Shown here: in pieces, positions 45,864 through 57,153 of the stretch
How positions within the stretch are numbered: position 1 is the first letter of the stretch
Layout: each line of letters begins with the position of its first letter
DNA from: Ganoderma boninense
Lineage: Eukaryota; Basidiomycota; Agaricomycetes; Polyporales; Polyporaceae
Reading direction: 5' to 3'
Assembly (NCBI GenBank): GCA_002900995.3
Contig: CM035304.1
Location: forward strand, 2,261,476-2,325,475
Length of the DNA: 64,000 nucleotides
Position numbers and translations under genes: made by a program
The notes under the pieces: model-generated
What the model was told of the DNA's origin: nothing
The model's database searches: none
What the model saw: the letters and a program-made list of their open reading frames with translations, nothing else

Positions 45864-48054
45864 ATGGCTACCTTCTCTCTGCCGGGTATCGATCTTGGAA
45901 ATACTCTTGGTGTTACCTTCCTTGGTGTCGCACTGTCGTCGACATTTGTTTCTCACGTTTACGACGACCATGCGCCTTCTTTCGCTAACGCTGTGAATTT
46001 ACTATGATTTAGGATCTACGGCATAACATGTCTCCAGACTTTCATCTACTATCGGTCCGCCAGGGCAAAAACGGACGGAACCCTCCTCCGAAGTCTGGTG
46101 AGTCAGCGACATTGCTGCTTCTATACTATGTCGAAGCATAGAATTGAGACCGTGAACAGGTCGCGACTGTTTTGTCAGTCTTCTAAGTCCGCTTCATTGC
46201 CTCCAAAGAGCTTACAGACAAGGATCACCAGTCTGTGCGAGAGTTTTCATCAGGTTGTCATTCTTCACGCAACCTACCACTACCTCATACTTGGTTTTGC
46301 ACGACCGCTGTCGCTCATCACGACCCTTGTTTGGTGCGTTACAACGACGCTTCACACGATGAATCCCTCCTTATAGCTTCTGTATTCTGTCCAGGAGCAT
46401 TCCGGTATGCTCTATACCATGTCGCGCAGGAGATGTTAATCTACAGCTAATCCCCACCCGTTAGATGGAAACTATCATGAACGTAAGTGTGTGTGTGTCC
46501 TCGCATCGTATCCGGAAAGGACTCATGACAAAGACGTTGCAGGGGATCCTCTCACTTCTTCTGTTAAGGTATGACCACTTCCACTTCTCGCGTATAAAAG
46601 CCTGAGAAGTGCTAACATGAAACGCAGCTTCCTCACGCACCGTTTATGGCTTCGTAAGGTCCTTCTTCACAAATCTGCCATGATAATTCTAACCAGGTAG
46701 ACAGTCAGCCGACATGCGTACCTAAGTGCTTTTGGAGTGTGTGACCGTATTTTGTTTCCTTACATGTCGAGAGAGCTAATAACACAGCAGGCTCTCCTTA
46801 CCATAGCCAGTGTCGGTACGCATCTTTGAGACGTCTATTAGTTCAAATGTTCTCCTTACGCTCGTGATCTGCAGCTGTGACGGTCGGTGAGTGCTGTCAA
46901 CATTGTCATCGAAGGGGTCGCACTCAGCTACCTGTCTGCACAAAATTACATTGCAGCGTACGGAATTCGAGGGTACGTGTCTTACAACACCCGGGCTACC
47001 ATAATTGAAGATCATTCCCCACAGATTTCGGTACCACAACCTCTTTGAAGCGGAAAAAGCGCTGAGGGTAGGTACTCATCGACGTCCACGCGCGTTACGT
47101 CTATGATAGAGCGCGAACCCTGACCCTGATTGTTTTTATGCTCTGCCAATCGCCTCTACAGACCCACGGCATACTGTCTCTGTCTATATCGCTCGGAGCG
47201 GACTTGTTCATTTCAACCTCGCTCTGCTACTATCTGCACAGGAGCCGCACCGGCTGGCGAAAGTAAGTCCAGCCTCTGTTTCGCTCGCTGTCTCCCAGCG
47301 CGCAGTGACTACCCGTCCGCGACAGATCGGACGACATCATCACCAAGCTGATCGCGCTCACGATCACGACTGGGATGCTCACGACGTAAGTTCGCCTTTA
47401 CCTCTGGCCGCGGGCACTGAACGGTCTGCATGGCAACTGAACGCGCCGCCCGTCGCAGCCTATGCAAGCTGGTCGACCTGATCGCGGTACGTGTCTAGCT
47501 CTGGCTCTGTTCAGGTTAGCAGCACTCAGCTAACCACGCTTTCGCACGTTTCCAGTATATCACCGCCCACGACAACCTTTACGTCCTCTTCTTCAACTTC
47601 ATGGTGGGAAAACGTGAGTCCGCCGAAGTGGCTCCCAACGTTGCGCGGCGTGTTGTGTTGAAACGTATTCCGTCACCGATTCAGTGTCCGCGAACGCGCT
47701 GTTGACATCGTGAGCGTCATTCCCCCACATGCTCAGGCTCAGCTTTCCTGGACTTCACCACGATATTGACCGGAACGCCACACCGCGCGCAGACTCAACA
47801 CCCGCCAGTACGTCCAGGAGCAGCTCAAAGTCGCCCCTGCAGGAAACCTGATGATGTCCGAGTCCACGTCCTCCGGCGGCGCGCCCGACGCCTCCACCTT
47901 TGTCGAGAGCCAAGCCGGGCTCGACACGGTGATCCACATCACCGCTGAGAAGGTCCTGGCCCTGGGGTCTGTGAGTTTCCAGTTTCCTTGACGCGGACGC
48001 CCTGCGATTGATGCCCAATCGGACGCACAGGAAGGAGCTAAGGAGGCGGCGTGA
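45864..48054 (+). CDS. DUF6534-type seven-helix membrane protein, micro-exon rich
   Basis: MATFSLPGIDLGNTLGVTF opens a first helix. IYGITCLQTFIYYRS, HATYHYLILGFARPLSLI, FLTHRLWL, ISLGADLFISTSLCYYLHRS, RTGWRKSDDIITKLIALTI, LCKLVDLIAYITAHDNLYV and LSANALLTSLNTRQYV are landmarks of the DUF6534 family of Agaricomycete membrane proteins, whose function is unknown. Clear exons: 46013-46097, 46218-46333, a 10-nt exon 46395-46404, an 18-nt exon 46465-46482, 46543-46568, 46628-46653, 46705-46736, 46791-46815, 46875-46886, 47162-47272, 47326-47385, 47459-47486, 47556-47613, 47685-47709, 47793-47970 and 48031-48054. Two junctions (exon 1 to 2, and around 46,928-47,066) cannot be closed with GT-AG sites and one frame, so either a lesion or an unusual site is present. 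The cytosolic C-tail is Ser-rich. Confidence 0.7.
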
Positions 48055-51000
48055 GACGTGGAGACGGTCGTTAATCTATGCATGGATATCATGGGATCTG
48101 GCCGGATGTGAGCGGAGGTAGCGCTCGGTCCGAACTTTATGAATTGAAACGCTGTGGTTTGTCTCCATCGTGAAGCCCTCGCGAACAGAATCCTCCCCCA
48201 GAGTAGTGTGATCCCGGCCCCTGGGGGCTGAAGACCATGGACACAGCGGCCACAAAGACTTGCCTGATGTCATGCAGGGTTTCAAGATTAGGGTCGGAAA
48301 AGTTGGAGCCTCGATTAACCAGTGGCTCCTGCCAGTGGAAGCTGAGTAGTTCCTTCTCGCACCGCTACTGACCGGTGACCCATTGATTCCACAGTGGCAT
48401 CCTTTCAATTCATACAACAGCTTGTGTGAAGTGCAGTTTCTGTAGTATGTAGGGTGGATCCTACTCAACCAGTATTATATACTTTCCACGGCGCCTGGTA
48501 CCTGGATGGGGGTTCCGACTCGGAGCGCCTCACCACACTCCTTGAATTTGAAGCTCCTGCTGCGAGCTCACCAGGTACAACAGTGGCAGAGGCGCGTCCA
48601 GGCGCTTCTGCTCCTTCATGGCTGCACTGGCAAATGACTCCTCTCAATCCCATCGATGACGACATTCGTGGCTGCCTACAGCTGTTTCGGAAATTGGTGT
48701 CCTCGCGCGCTTTTGGTGAGAAAAAAATCAAAAATGCAGAAATTCGTGACCCGATGCCTCGACATACGTTCTCAGGCTGCCTCCTACGATACCGCTATGG
48801 AATCAGCTCTAACATGTTTGTAATGCCTCCGAAAGCAGCAGTGAAGTTGAATCGGGACCATTCATCGAGTTTCTCGCGAGAAATACGTGAATCGTCATCG
48901 AGCCAGGAATTCAGGTCCTCGGGACAACCAACAGCCATCATAGCGAACTGTTAGTTCTAAGCTGCTCCTTAAATATCCTCTATACGTTTTTATGCCTCCG
49001 AGAGCCTCTACAGTCCTCAGAAGGTCCAGGTTATTCATGACCCGTCCGTCCGACCTCCAGGCTGAATAAGCGCCTGAAGGTCGTTGAGATGATATATGCA
49101 TACTCCACTTTCAAGTGACGTTGGTGCCTCCAATTTCATTCATTAAAATCGTAAGCAAGCACATGAATGTATTTGAAGTACTAATTTGCAGCTGGATCCC
49201 TTTGAGGCATCCATTTTTAAGTATAGAGCGTGGGGCGTGTACCGGATGACGAGGACTGTCGCCAGACTTGGACTCGGACTATTTTGGAGGCATTTCCCCC
49301 TCAAATTGTTCTGTATGTCTCAAAAGTCGTCCGTAGATGCCCCATATGCAAATAAGAGTCGTGTAGCAGGCCCGAGAGTGCCCTACTCTGCGACCTTGTC
49401 TCCCGAGGCAGACGATAAATGACCTTATTGCGTGGAGGGAGGACGGTCATATAACGTCTGCTTTCAAACGCGCCCCTCTTACCATAGGGTCCCCAAATCA
49501 CCGCAGTCGACGATGCCGAAAGATCCGGTTGCCCATATAAGGGCAAAAAGCCTTTTTTGGAAGAGCTTGCCACGCGAGGTGTCTGATCTGGTCGTAGCGC
49601 GCGCTCATCCTATTCAAGGCGCTTTGCTGCCACTTCGCTGCCTTTCGCTGCTCGTCTACCTCTCGAGTCTCAAGCTCGTGTTGCCCCTTGGTCTTGCTTG
49701 CGACTGTCTCGATGGCGACGTCCACGACGCTAGAATCTCCATATTAACTACGTTTTATAACGCCACTGCAGATGCTTGGTCCCTAAACTTATGTACAAGG
49801 CCATGCCAGCTACAAGCCCTCGGACTTATGACTGGTGGGCACTACACACAATTTCAGCCGCAGCGGACCCTGTTCAACGTTCGCCCACGTCGGTCTATGA
49901 CCTATTCCAGTCCTCGCATTCTGTCAGTATGTCTACGAGAAGCTCACAATGTACACGACTGCAGACGACGCGCGCAAGCATGAGCAGAACCAGCCTGAGC
50001 ACTTGTACGTGCAGAAAAGCCACGGCAGGGAAGTTGGAGTCGAATGAAGGAGAGATACAGGTATGTCACATCGTCTAATAAGGGGGTCAAGGACATGGGC
50101 GAAGAGGTGCAGATCGCGGTTGGTCACCCATTACGGCTGTGGTCTGAGTCGCGTCTGCAGGTGGGCTTCATTTGATTTGATGGTCTGGATATGTGCGCAA
50201 TGTGTATTGGGCTTGTCCATGTGCGAAAGAGTATGGTGTAACGTTGTTTAGAAAGCATGCTACGGCCCGACAAACACAGGAAGATGGGTGTAGGGAAGCG
50301 CGACGCGTCAACGCGCGTTCGTGTATAGATCTGACGCGTCGTCGGAGATCAAACTGATGCTTACAAACTCAGAGACGGGACCCTACGGTTCGAGGGGGTC
50401 AAATGAAAGCAGACTATCTGCGACCCATGAATTTCTGTATTTTTCGATTTTTTTCGAGCGGAGTGACAGGCGGACACAAATTTCCGAAACAGCTGTAGTC
50501 TCCTTCACCGTCTCCGGTCGCTCGAATCGATCACTTCGGGGGTTTCGTCATGTTGGAGGGGACAACATGCCTGTCAGAATGGAATTCAGTAGCTAAAACA
50601 ATGTATCAAATGTTGAATAGACTAGTGTTTGAAATTGAATCGGGGACTTGAGCGAATTTAAAATCTCTTATAATGTCCTGTATGTTGCGCCGCGCAACAT
50701 TGCATTCAACAGTTCAAGTGTTCTCTGGAAGAAAAGCCAAGACAGCGTTTCAACTGTGGCGCGGACAAAAATTTGAAAGATTACCTGGGCTGAAATGTAA
50801 ATCCACATCTGATATGTCGATTCTCCTGAAAACCCGGTCAGCATTTGAGCTTAAATCCGGGCCTACAGTCATCGGGAAAAAAGCGGCCGCTCATCGGCCG
50901 CTCGTCTCCCGCTCATCGGCCGCTCGTCTCCCACTCATCGGCCGCTTATCTGCCGCTCGTCTCCACTCATCGGCCACTTATCTGCCGCTCATCGGGAGGG

Positions 51001-51102
51001 ATCGGGATTGCAGTGCTGGCTTCTCCTCGGTTCCTCCGTCTTCCATCGTATCTTCCACACTCTCAACGTACTCCCTCCTTCTCCTCCCCATCTCCCCATC
51101 TA
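48055..51102. other. Long region without recognised genes
   Basis: Three kilobases lacking a supported gene. An open frame at 48,454-48,954 (166 residues, start MDPTQPVLYTFHG) and another at 49,432-49,983 have no motif. Near 48,820 and 48,992 the phrase ATGCCTCCGA(A/G)AG recurs in similar context, hinting at an old local duplication. The GC-rich tandem repeat at 50,884-50,994 lies at its right end. Confidence 0.4.
50884..50994 (+). repeat. Imperfect 22-nt GC-rich tandem repeat
   Basis: About five units of the form CGGCCGCTCGTCTCCCACTCAT follow each other. The later units carry an inserted TTATCTGCCGCT variant. Each unit contains CGGCCG, a short palindrome. It sits about 110 bp before the first stem-loop upstream of the kinase-like gene. 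Confidence 0.75.
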
Positions 51103-51128
51103 GACTCAGCGGTGTTGACCGCCGAGTC
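51103..51128 (+). other. Stem-loop with GTTG loop (pair 1, left)
   Basis: Arms of 11 nt, GACTCAGCGGT and ACCGCCGAGTC, pair with one mismatch around the loop GTTG. It shares the core GTGTTGAC with five other elements in this block, while its outer arm sequence differs. Confidence 0.7.
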
Positions 51129-51153
51129 TGTTTATCCCTCTGTTCATTGCGCG

Positions 51154-51175
51154 CTCGGTGGTGTTGACCATCGAG
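51154..51175 (+). other. Stem-loop with GTTG loop (pair 1, right)
   Basis: Arms CTCGGTGGT and ACCATCGAG pair with one mismatch around GTTG. Its centre is 49 bp from the preceding element, and it lies about 260 bp before the kinase-like start codon. Confidence 0.7.
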
Positions 51176-51310
51176 GGTGGCTTCCCTCAGTGTCCCTCGC
51201 AGTTACACCGCGAGGCTGCGGCGAAAGAACCGCGTCCCGCAGTGCTAAATCAAAGGTGAGCCTCGAAATAACATGTCCGATATCTATTGTCTCATGTCAG
51301 CCTCCAGCAC

Positions 51311-51386
51311 GTCTTGGTCTTGGTCTTGGTCTTGGTCTTGGTCTTTTCTTGGTCTTGGTCTGGTCGTCGTCGTCGTCGTCGTCTCC
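51311..51386 (+). repeat. (GTCTTG)n and (GTC)n microsatellite
   Basis: About six units of GTCTTG with one interruption, then seven GTC units. It lies directly before the kinase-like ATG at 51435 and in the same frame. If translated from an upstream ATG (51,273 or 51,294) it would encode a Trp-Ser repeat and a poly-Val hydrophobic stretch. Confidence 0.85.
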
Positions 51387-51434
51387 GTCTTCATCCTCGT
51401 CTTCACTCCACTTCTACCTCCGCTCTACCTCGCG

Positions 51435-53643
51435 ATGACTTTAATCCGGGCCGTGATCAACACAGAGCCTCACCACTTCGAAGCCCAGATCTGCAAGGCA
51501 TATGAAGACATCACAGCCAAAGACCTCTTGGATGAGGCCAGGGTATTCCTTGTAGCATTCTACGCTTCCCAGGAGGATAATCGAAAGTACCACTACGAGC
51601 ACGGTTCGAAAACGCTTTCCCTCCGGTACATTGTAAATGTAGGCAAATCGTTATCGTTCAGCCAAACCTGTCCTTGACTCACGATTCAAAGGAGAGGGAC
51701 ACGTTTAGTTCGAAGGAGGCACTCGATGATCCCATTAACGCCCTCGGTTCCTACACTCGCTCAGCCACCCGGTGGTATCGGGAAACCGGCTACAACCTCC
51801 TCTCGAACGCCGTACCTCAAGACACGCTCCTTTCAAGACTCACTGAATTGGAGGAGGGTCGGGGCATCCGGTGGTACATTTTGGCGCATGGTACGTCAAA
51901 TCGTCTGCACAATCGATATTTCTCATTGAAGACTTTCCTCAGATTCCGCCGAGCCATTGCATGCGTACCAGACCAACCGTGAACTCCGTGCGGCCCCGAT
52001 TGTCGCGAGTGTGTCATATTCCTTAGCTTGTCCCTAGAGTAACATTAAAATTCTTGAATAGATCGTAAAACGTACATGGACACGGTGCTGGTTGACCTGC
52101 GCTCGAGGATCCCAGACAAAAAGCCATCACCGAGCAAGTTGTCGGCAAACCTTAGTTCGATGACTCAGGAAATGAAGGATCGAACACCTATTTCCATTGG
52201 CCAGTCTCCCAAAGGTGATTTTGGACCTAGCGCCGTACTGCACGTACCCATCTTCGCTGAAGCCTACAACCTCCTCATGAATCCTGAGCTCGTCCAACTC
52301 GAAGAGGGCAAAACCCCGGGCTCGTACGACATATTCCAAACCACCGCCTTGATGAAGAACGCTGTTAACGAGGATGCTAAAAATGAACGCGAATTTAACA
52401 CCGGTCTCATGATGCCTCTTCAATGTCTCTTCGACCCCGTTCCAATAGAGTTGCACTACTCGGTGATGTTGGGGAAGACGATCGTGACTCAACCGGATTG
52501 GGTGGGGTTTTCTCATACTCCTCACGGCATGGTCGGTGTTCCCATCATCGGGGATGGCAAGAAGGACAAACCCGCGAACGCCACAGTGCAAAGCTTCTGG
52601 TCGCTGCAACACTTGACCGCGGTAGATGAGGTACTAGTGTCATTGGTTACTGCTCACACTTATCTGATGAATTTTCATAGCGAATGAAAGGCACCATACT
52701 GTTGACAAACTGTCCGACGGTTGTTTTCGTGGTAGAGGGTACCGAAGTGAGGGCCTCGTTCGCGTATTTGACCAACAGGCTCGTTGGCGCACCGTTCTTC
52801 CACGTCGACCTCAACAACGACCTATTCAATTCCTCTACCGCCAACCGCCGCTCAATCGCAATCAAGTTTCAGATCCTTCGTGACACGGTGAAGAAATTGC
52901 ACACATTTTATACCAATCTTCACGCCAGCACGAGGCATCCGAGAGTCCCTTACCTCTTTCCCGACCCGGTGGCCCTCATGCGTTGTCTCCGTCCCAAACC
53001 CAGCATGCCTCTATTGCGCCACCTCATGGGCTTGGAGCTTGACGTCGTCGAATATATCCCCAGCGTCGGTTACCCTGCGCGAACTTTGTACAAAGGTTTC
53101 ATTCGCCAGGCTGGTAATCTTACTCCGGTCTATATCAAGATCGTCGTGCGGGACTACGGCTGGAACGCGCACAAGCTGCTCGCAAGCCAAGTGCCTCCGC
53201 TCGCGCCGCAGTTGTATTGGTGTGGCGAAGTCGTTTCCGGCAAGACGCTAGTCGTCATGCAAGACCTAAGTCTGGGCGAGAAGGATATACATCCCTGCGA
53301 GGGGAACCTCGACCACGCCGAGGTCGTCGAGAGGGATATTCACCATGCCATGTGTCTATTGCACAACGCAGGTTTGGTCCACGGCGACATACGGATCCCG
53401 AACATCGTGATGGCACAGGGAAGGGGATATCTCATCGACTTCGACTGGTCCGGACAAGATGGCGAGACGAGGTATCCGGACAACCTTAACCCGCTCATCG
53501 ATTGGCCGCATTCCGTAGACGACCTTGCGAGCGCTCGAATCCGCAAAGAGCACGACGTGTACAGGTACAAAAGCACACTCGCAGAGGTCAGGGGGGAGAC
53601 CCCCAAGGAGCCGGGGAGCAAGAAGCCGAAGAAGACGGAGTAG
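51435..53643 (+). CDS. Atypical protein-kinase-like protein with unknown N-terminal domain
   Basis: Five exons, 51435-51638, 51692-51890, 51943-52008, 52062-52630 and 52681-53643, join in frame to about 666 residues without lesion. The C-terminal 190 residues carry kinase-fold motifs: YIKIVVRDYG (candidate Lys near 499), a hinge-like VVMQDL, the catalytic loop VHGDIRIPN (580-588; HGD with the Asn five residues after Asp) and LIDFDWSG (599-602, DFD in place of DFG), then RYPDNLNP. HGD plus DFD resembles the aminoglycoside-phosphotransferase and atypical kinase side of the superfamily and a family of repeated basidiomycete genes. The first 400 residues match nothing I recognise. The C-terminus ends in a Lys-rich tail (GSKKPKKTE). 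The substrate is unknown. The ATG at 51435 is preferred, but the frame is open upstream through a microsatellite that would add a hydrophobic anchor. Confidence 0.8.
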
Positions 53644-53987
53644 CTTGCAGGTACCTAGGGCTCGTCGTTCTCCCACTTGTTCTCGTTGCGCCTTTCGTTC
53701 TCCTCGCTGTCATTGTCGCTCTATCGAACTTGGTCTCCGGACTTTAAGGATGGACGGTGGATCATGTATGTTTCATCAGGCGTTTGACGTTGCTGCCTAT
53801 CACACTATCGATTCCCTTTGTATTTGTATCACGGACATCATGATGGATTTAATCTATGAAGACTTGCGTGACTATCCCAAACAGAAACAAATACAACGAT
53901 GAGAGAATACAACGATGAGAGATGCGCTGCAACTAGGCGTACACTGTTCATAGTACACTTCATACAGACGTAAATATCCATGAACAT
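53644..53987. other. Convergent intergenic gap
   Basis: 3' to 3' space between the kinase-like gene and the minus-strand gene; no motif seen. A direct repeat of GAGA(G)ATACAACGATGAGAG-like sequence occurs near 53,895-53,920. Confidence 0.5.
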
Positions 53988-56900
53988 TCATGTTGAGATA
54001 CCCCGTAGAAATGCTGAAGCGGCTGTCTTGCTATTGTCCGTAAACAGACGAGCACGTTTGTCTCTGTTCCTCAAAACTTTGCGCCATTGGGAGCCGGTCT
54101 TTGGCTGGGAATTGCCGTTGCGATACTCTTGACGAAGCTCGCAATACCAGGCCTCCGCAACTGGAGACCACCACCCAAAGTCGAGAGCCGACCCCTCGAA
54201 ATGGGCATCTGGCCACCACATCGGGAAACCCGCCCCGTCTGCATTGTTCCGGTGGAGTGGCTCCCGAATATAAGTACCGATGATGACGCGAATCTCATTG
54301 GGACTAAGACTGTCGTCAATGAAGGCATTGTCGGCATGGTCGCGAAGAGTGAATGTGATCCCGAGAGTGGTGCTGAGGCTATCGGGGCCGTCCAGAACAA
54401 CACCTCGCTCAACGCTCTCGATTGCCAATCGCCAGAGGATCCCGCCAGCTAACAATGCCGCGCGTCCGACACGGGGATTAGAGCGGAAGAAGTGGTCGCG
54501 GACTTCTTCATACGCATGAAAATCAGCGGCGGTGAATACATAATTTGTTGGTCGCATAAGGAGATGACGGCCGAGGTAAGGAATGGTCCTCGTGAATCCT
54601 TGTTTGATTAGTTCGCCAACTCTCGGTGAGTGGATGAGGGTCCTGAATTGAGCGCCTGAACGAACATTCTATTAGCAATTTATATATACTGACGATTTTA
54701 TATATTCGCGCATACCTGACAACGACATCCATTTGACAGCTTCATCAATTGATCGATGACTCACGGCAGCTGCCAGAGCCGTCGAAGGGTTCTCCACGGC
54801 CACGAACCACGTCCGCATGTACCTTGGATTGGTTCTGTCGTCTAGGCACCACAACCGGAGATTTGCGTGGGGGTCATCGATGTGAAACACTCGGAGGTCG
54901 GCCGTCCGCAGGAGATCTCGAAGTCTGAAAGATCTCGGGGCCAAGAGCCACCAGTCTGTAGGAAGAGGGATGTTTTCGACCATACATGAGACCCAGTGCG
55001 CAAAGGCATTACACCCCTCCGGCTTCTCGGCGTCGAGAACACCCTTGAGCTCCGGGGTCGGAAGAAAGCCGAGTGCTCTCGATGCGTCAGACCAGCTCAG
55101 ACGCTTCTTGTCTGGGACAGTCGGTAGGTCGTTTAAACTACCTCCCCATCGGAAGAGATGACGAGAGATGAGCACCCCGCTGAGCGTCGGGAACGTTGGC
55201 TGCCACTCTTCATTGAACCCGATCTCGCCATCCTCTCTTCTTCAGGCTGGATGTCGTTGGCGTTGGCGCGATGGTCTGAGGCATCCACGCGGCAGAATGT
55301 GGTGGAATCCAGGAAGTAAGAAGGCGTGGCGTGGCATGAATTGCGGTGGGGCGGCGGGTGGGCATCGCACCGCTACCTGAGGCCGGGGTTGGAGATATGT
55401 TGTGGCTGATGTCCGGTTCCTCCAGGTCCATGTTATCGCTGTGAAACGAGGTAAGGGGGGGAGGGGTAAGGTTGTAGTCCTCCTCGCAGAAGAGGGGGCT
55501 CGAGGAACGATCGCTAGCCTCCTGTTCGTCTAACTCGTCACAGTCCCGTGGCTCTCTGATAGAGCTCTCCGCAGTGTCAAAAAAGTACGCAAGATCCCAC
55601 TCTTTGACAACGGGATCGTAACGCTTGTGCCTTTTGTCGTACCCGGACCAAATTATTTGACGCTCCTTCCGCGTGACTCTTTCCCTCTTCCACCGCATGC
55701 TCTCGTAGTCGAAGTCCCACTCGAAGACTTGATCCTCGCCATGTGGTGTGATCAGATACTTGGCCGCGCGTTTCTCCCGAGACAACTGACTCTGCTTTTG
55801 TTCTTCCGTTTCGATGCGGATGCGAGCGGCGCGGTAGGCAGCACGGGCAGCGAAGAACGTCCCTGGGGTGTCGGTGGATAAGAACTCGGGCAGCATCCCT
55901 GACGTTCTGGAAGAGCTAGCGATGTGATCTCCAGCCGTGCCAGCTTCGTCTGTCGAAGGCTGTTGCGCAGCCAAAATGGCCTCGTTGGACGGTTCGAGCT
56001 TCTTGAACGCTGGAGGGGCTGCGATCCGAGAGCGTACAGGGCCCCAGCAAACAAAGACGGGCACTTTGGCAAGAATGAGGATGGGGAGATAGTTCGCCCA
56101 GGAACACATATCAGGTTTGATGAAGACACCAGCTCGGGGATTGTTGGGAGTGAAGTCCGCCACGACACTTGCTGAGAGACTGTCCAGAACATGGCCCGGC
56201 ACCCCGCTCTCCAGTAAGTAGTCGTACCATTGATGTGGATTGTTTGTGCGGCACCACAAAGCAGCGATATGGAAGGAGATAATAGCGATATGGTACAAAA
56301 ACTTCCTTCGCGCGAAGAAAGCTTTGCGTTGAGCAGCCTCCCGATCAGTCAACCAAGCTCCGTACCCTTCAGATGATGGTCCTTGTATGGGCTGCTTGTC
56401 CAACGAGACAAGGACAGGAGCAATGCGATGGCTCTGCAGAAGATTCCGAACTTGAACTAACGTCGCTTCCAGCTTCATCCATTCATCGGCATAGGGAGTA
56501 CGGTACACGGGTGCGGCAGGGTGGTGCTGACGGATGTCCAGCGGGATCATATCTCGACGATAAAAATTGAGGGACTGAAAGGCTGAACCTATGAGACGGT
56601 TTGAAGTGGGATAGAAGGCTAGCTCTAGGTAGTCCTTCTTCGACCACATGCCGTGCAGCCAAGTCGACGAAGGAGGTATGCCTGCGGCATCAGGACTGTC
56701 GTGAGAAGGAGGGATGGCAGGAAGATGAATTCTGGTCGGGGAGGTATACACCTGGCCCCCGTGTATAAAAACACAGAGCAAAAGATCCTGCAATACGTCT
56801 TTAGTGTATGCGGAAAGGTGATCGTCTGTGAGGCCATTACCTTCGGATCAGGCGCAGATGTGAGCTGTGACATTCTGGACGCACGAAACGGGCTTCTGCT

Positions 56901-56993
56901 TGAAGCACGATCAAAGGTCTGAAAATTAACCGTGATCGCCAGGTTGTACATACCAAGATGAACAGACGTGGATTCCTGCAACAGTAACGGCAC
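53988..56993 (-). pseudogene. Large protein of unknown function, accessory block, one frameshift
   Basis: Minus strand. The main exon is open from about 56,799 to 55,210 with DVLQDLLLCVFIHGG, a Trp/Tyr-rich central region (LHGMWSKKDYLELAFYP, ALWCRTNNPHQWYDYLLESG, VFIKPDMCSWANYLPI), a charged segment RWKRERVTRKERQ and an acidic, Ser/Pro-rich tail. Near 55,237 the frame shifts by one base in an AAGAAGAGAGG tract and continues as GFNEEWQPTFPTLSG and HLFRWGGSLNDLP. Intron 54656-54715 is regular and the last exon ends at 53988. An upstream exon near 56,993-56,850 (start MPLLLQESTS) is likely, but the first junction could not be closed. About 950-1,000 residues in all. The layout resembles repeated hypothetical genes of Agaricomycetes. 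I do not recognise a domain and propose no function. Confidence 0.55.
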
Positions 56994-57069
56994 TGGTGGA
57001 GGGGTAGGAGACGCCGTTGACGGAGACTTTGCGGCGATGCGAATGGAGCTGAAGCAGAGAAGGAGGATT

Positions 57070-57093
57070 TCGCAGAGGTCAACACCTCAGCGA
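57070..57093 (-). other. Stem-loop with CAAC/GTTG loop (pair 2, left)
   Basis: TCGC-a-GAGGT and ACCTC-a-GCGA are arms around CAAC (57080-57083). The core GTCAACAC is the reverse complement of the element upstream of the kinase-like gene. It lies about 80 bp before the probable first exon of the minus-strand gene. Confidence 0.7.
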
Positions 57094-57125
57094 GTGATGG
57101 TTAAGTTAGTGGGTCGAGAGAGGAG

Positions 57126-57153
57126 ATTCGCTGAGGTCAACACCTCAACGAAT
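57126..57153 (-). other. Stem-loop with CAAC/GTTG loop (pair 2, right)
   Basis: ATTCG-c-TGAGGT and ACCTCA-a-CGAAT pair around CAAC (57138-57141), 11 of 12 positions complementary. Its centre is 58 bp from the preceding element, and the two sit in an imperfect direct duplication of about 45 bp. A weaker third example with core GTGTTGAC lies at about 57,316-57,341. Confidence 0.7.

Noticed and set aside
48454..48954. 166-codon frame
   Set aside because: No recognisable motif and no promoter-like leader; kept only as a note in the intergenic entry.
50301..50325. GACGCGTCAACGCGCG as another member of the hairpin family
   Set aside because: Lacks the full AC/GT closing pairs around CAAC; only a loose palindrome.
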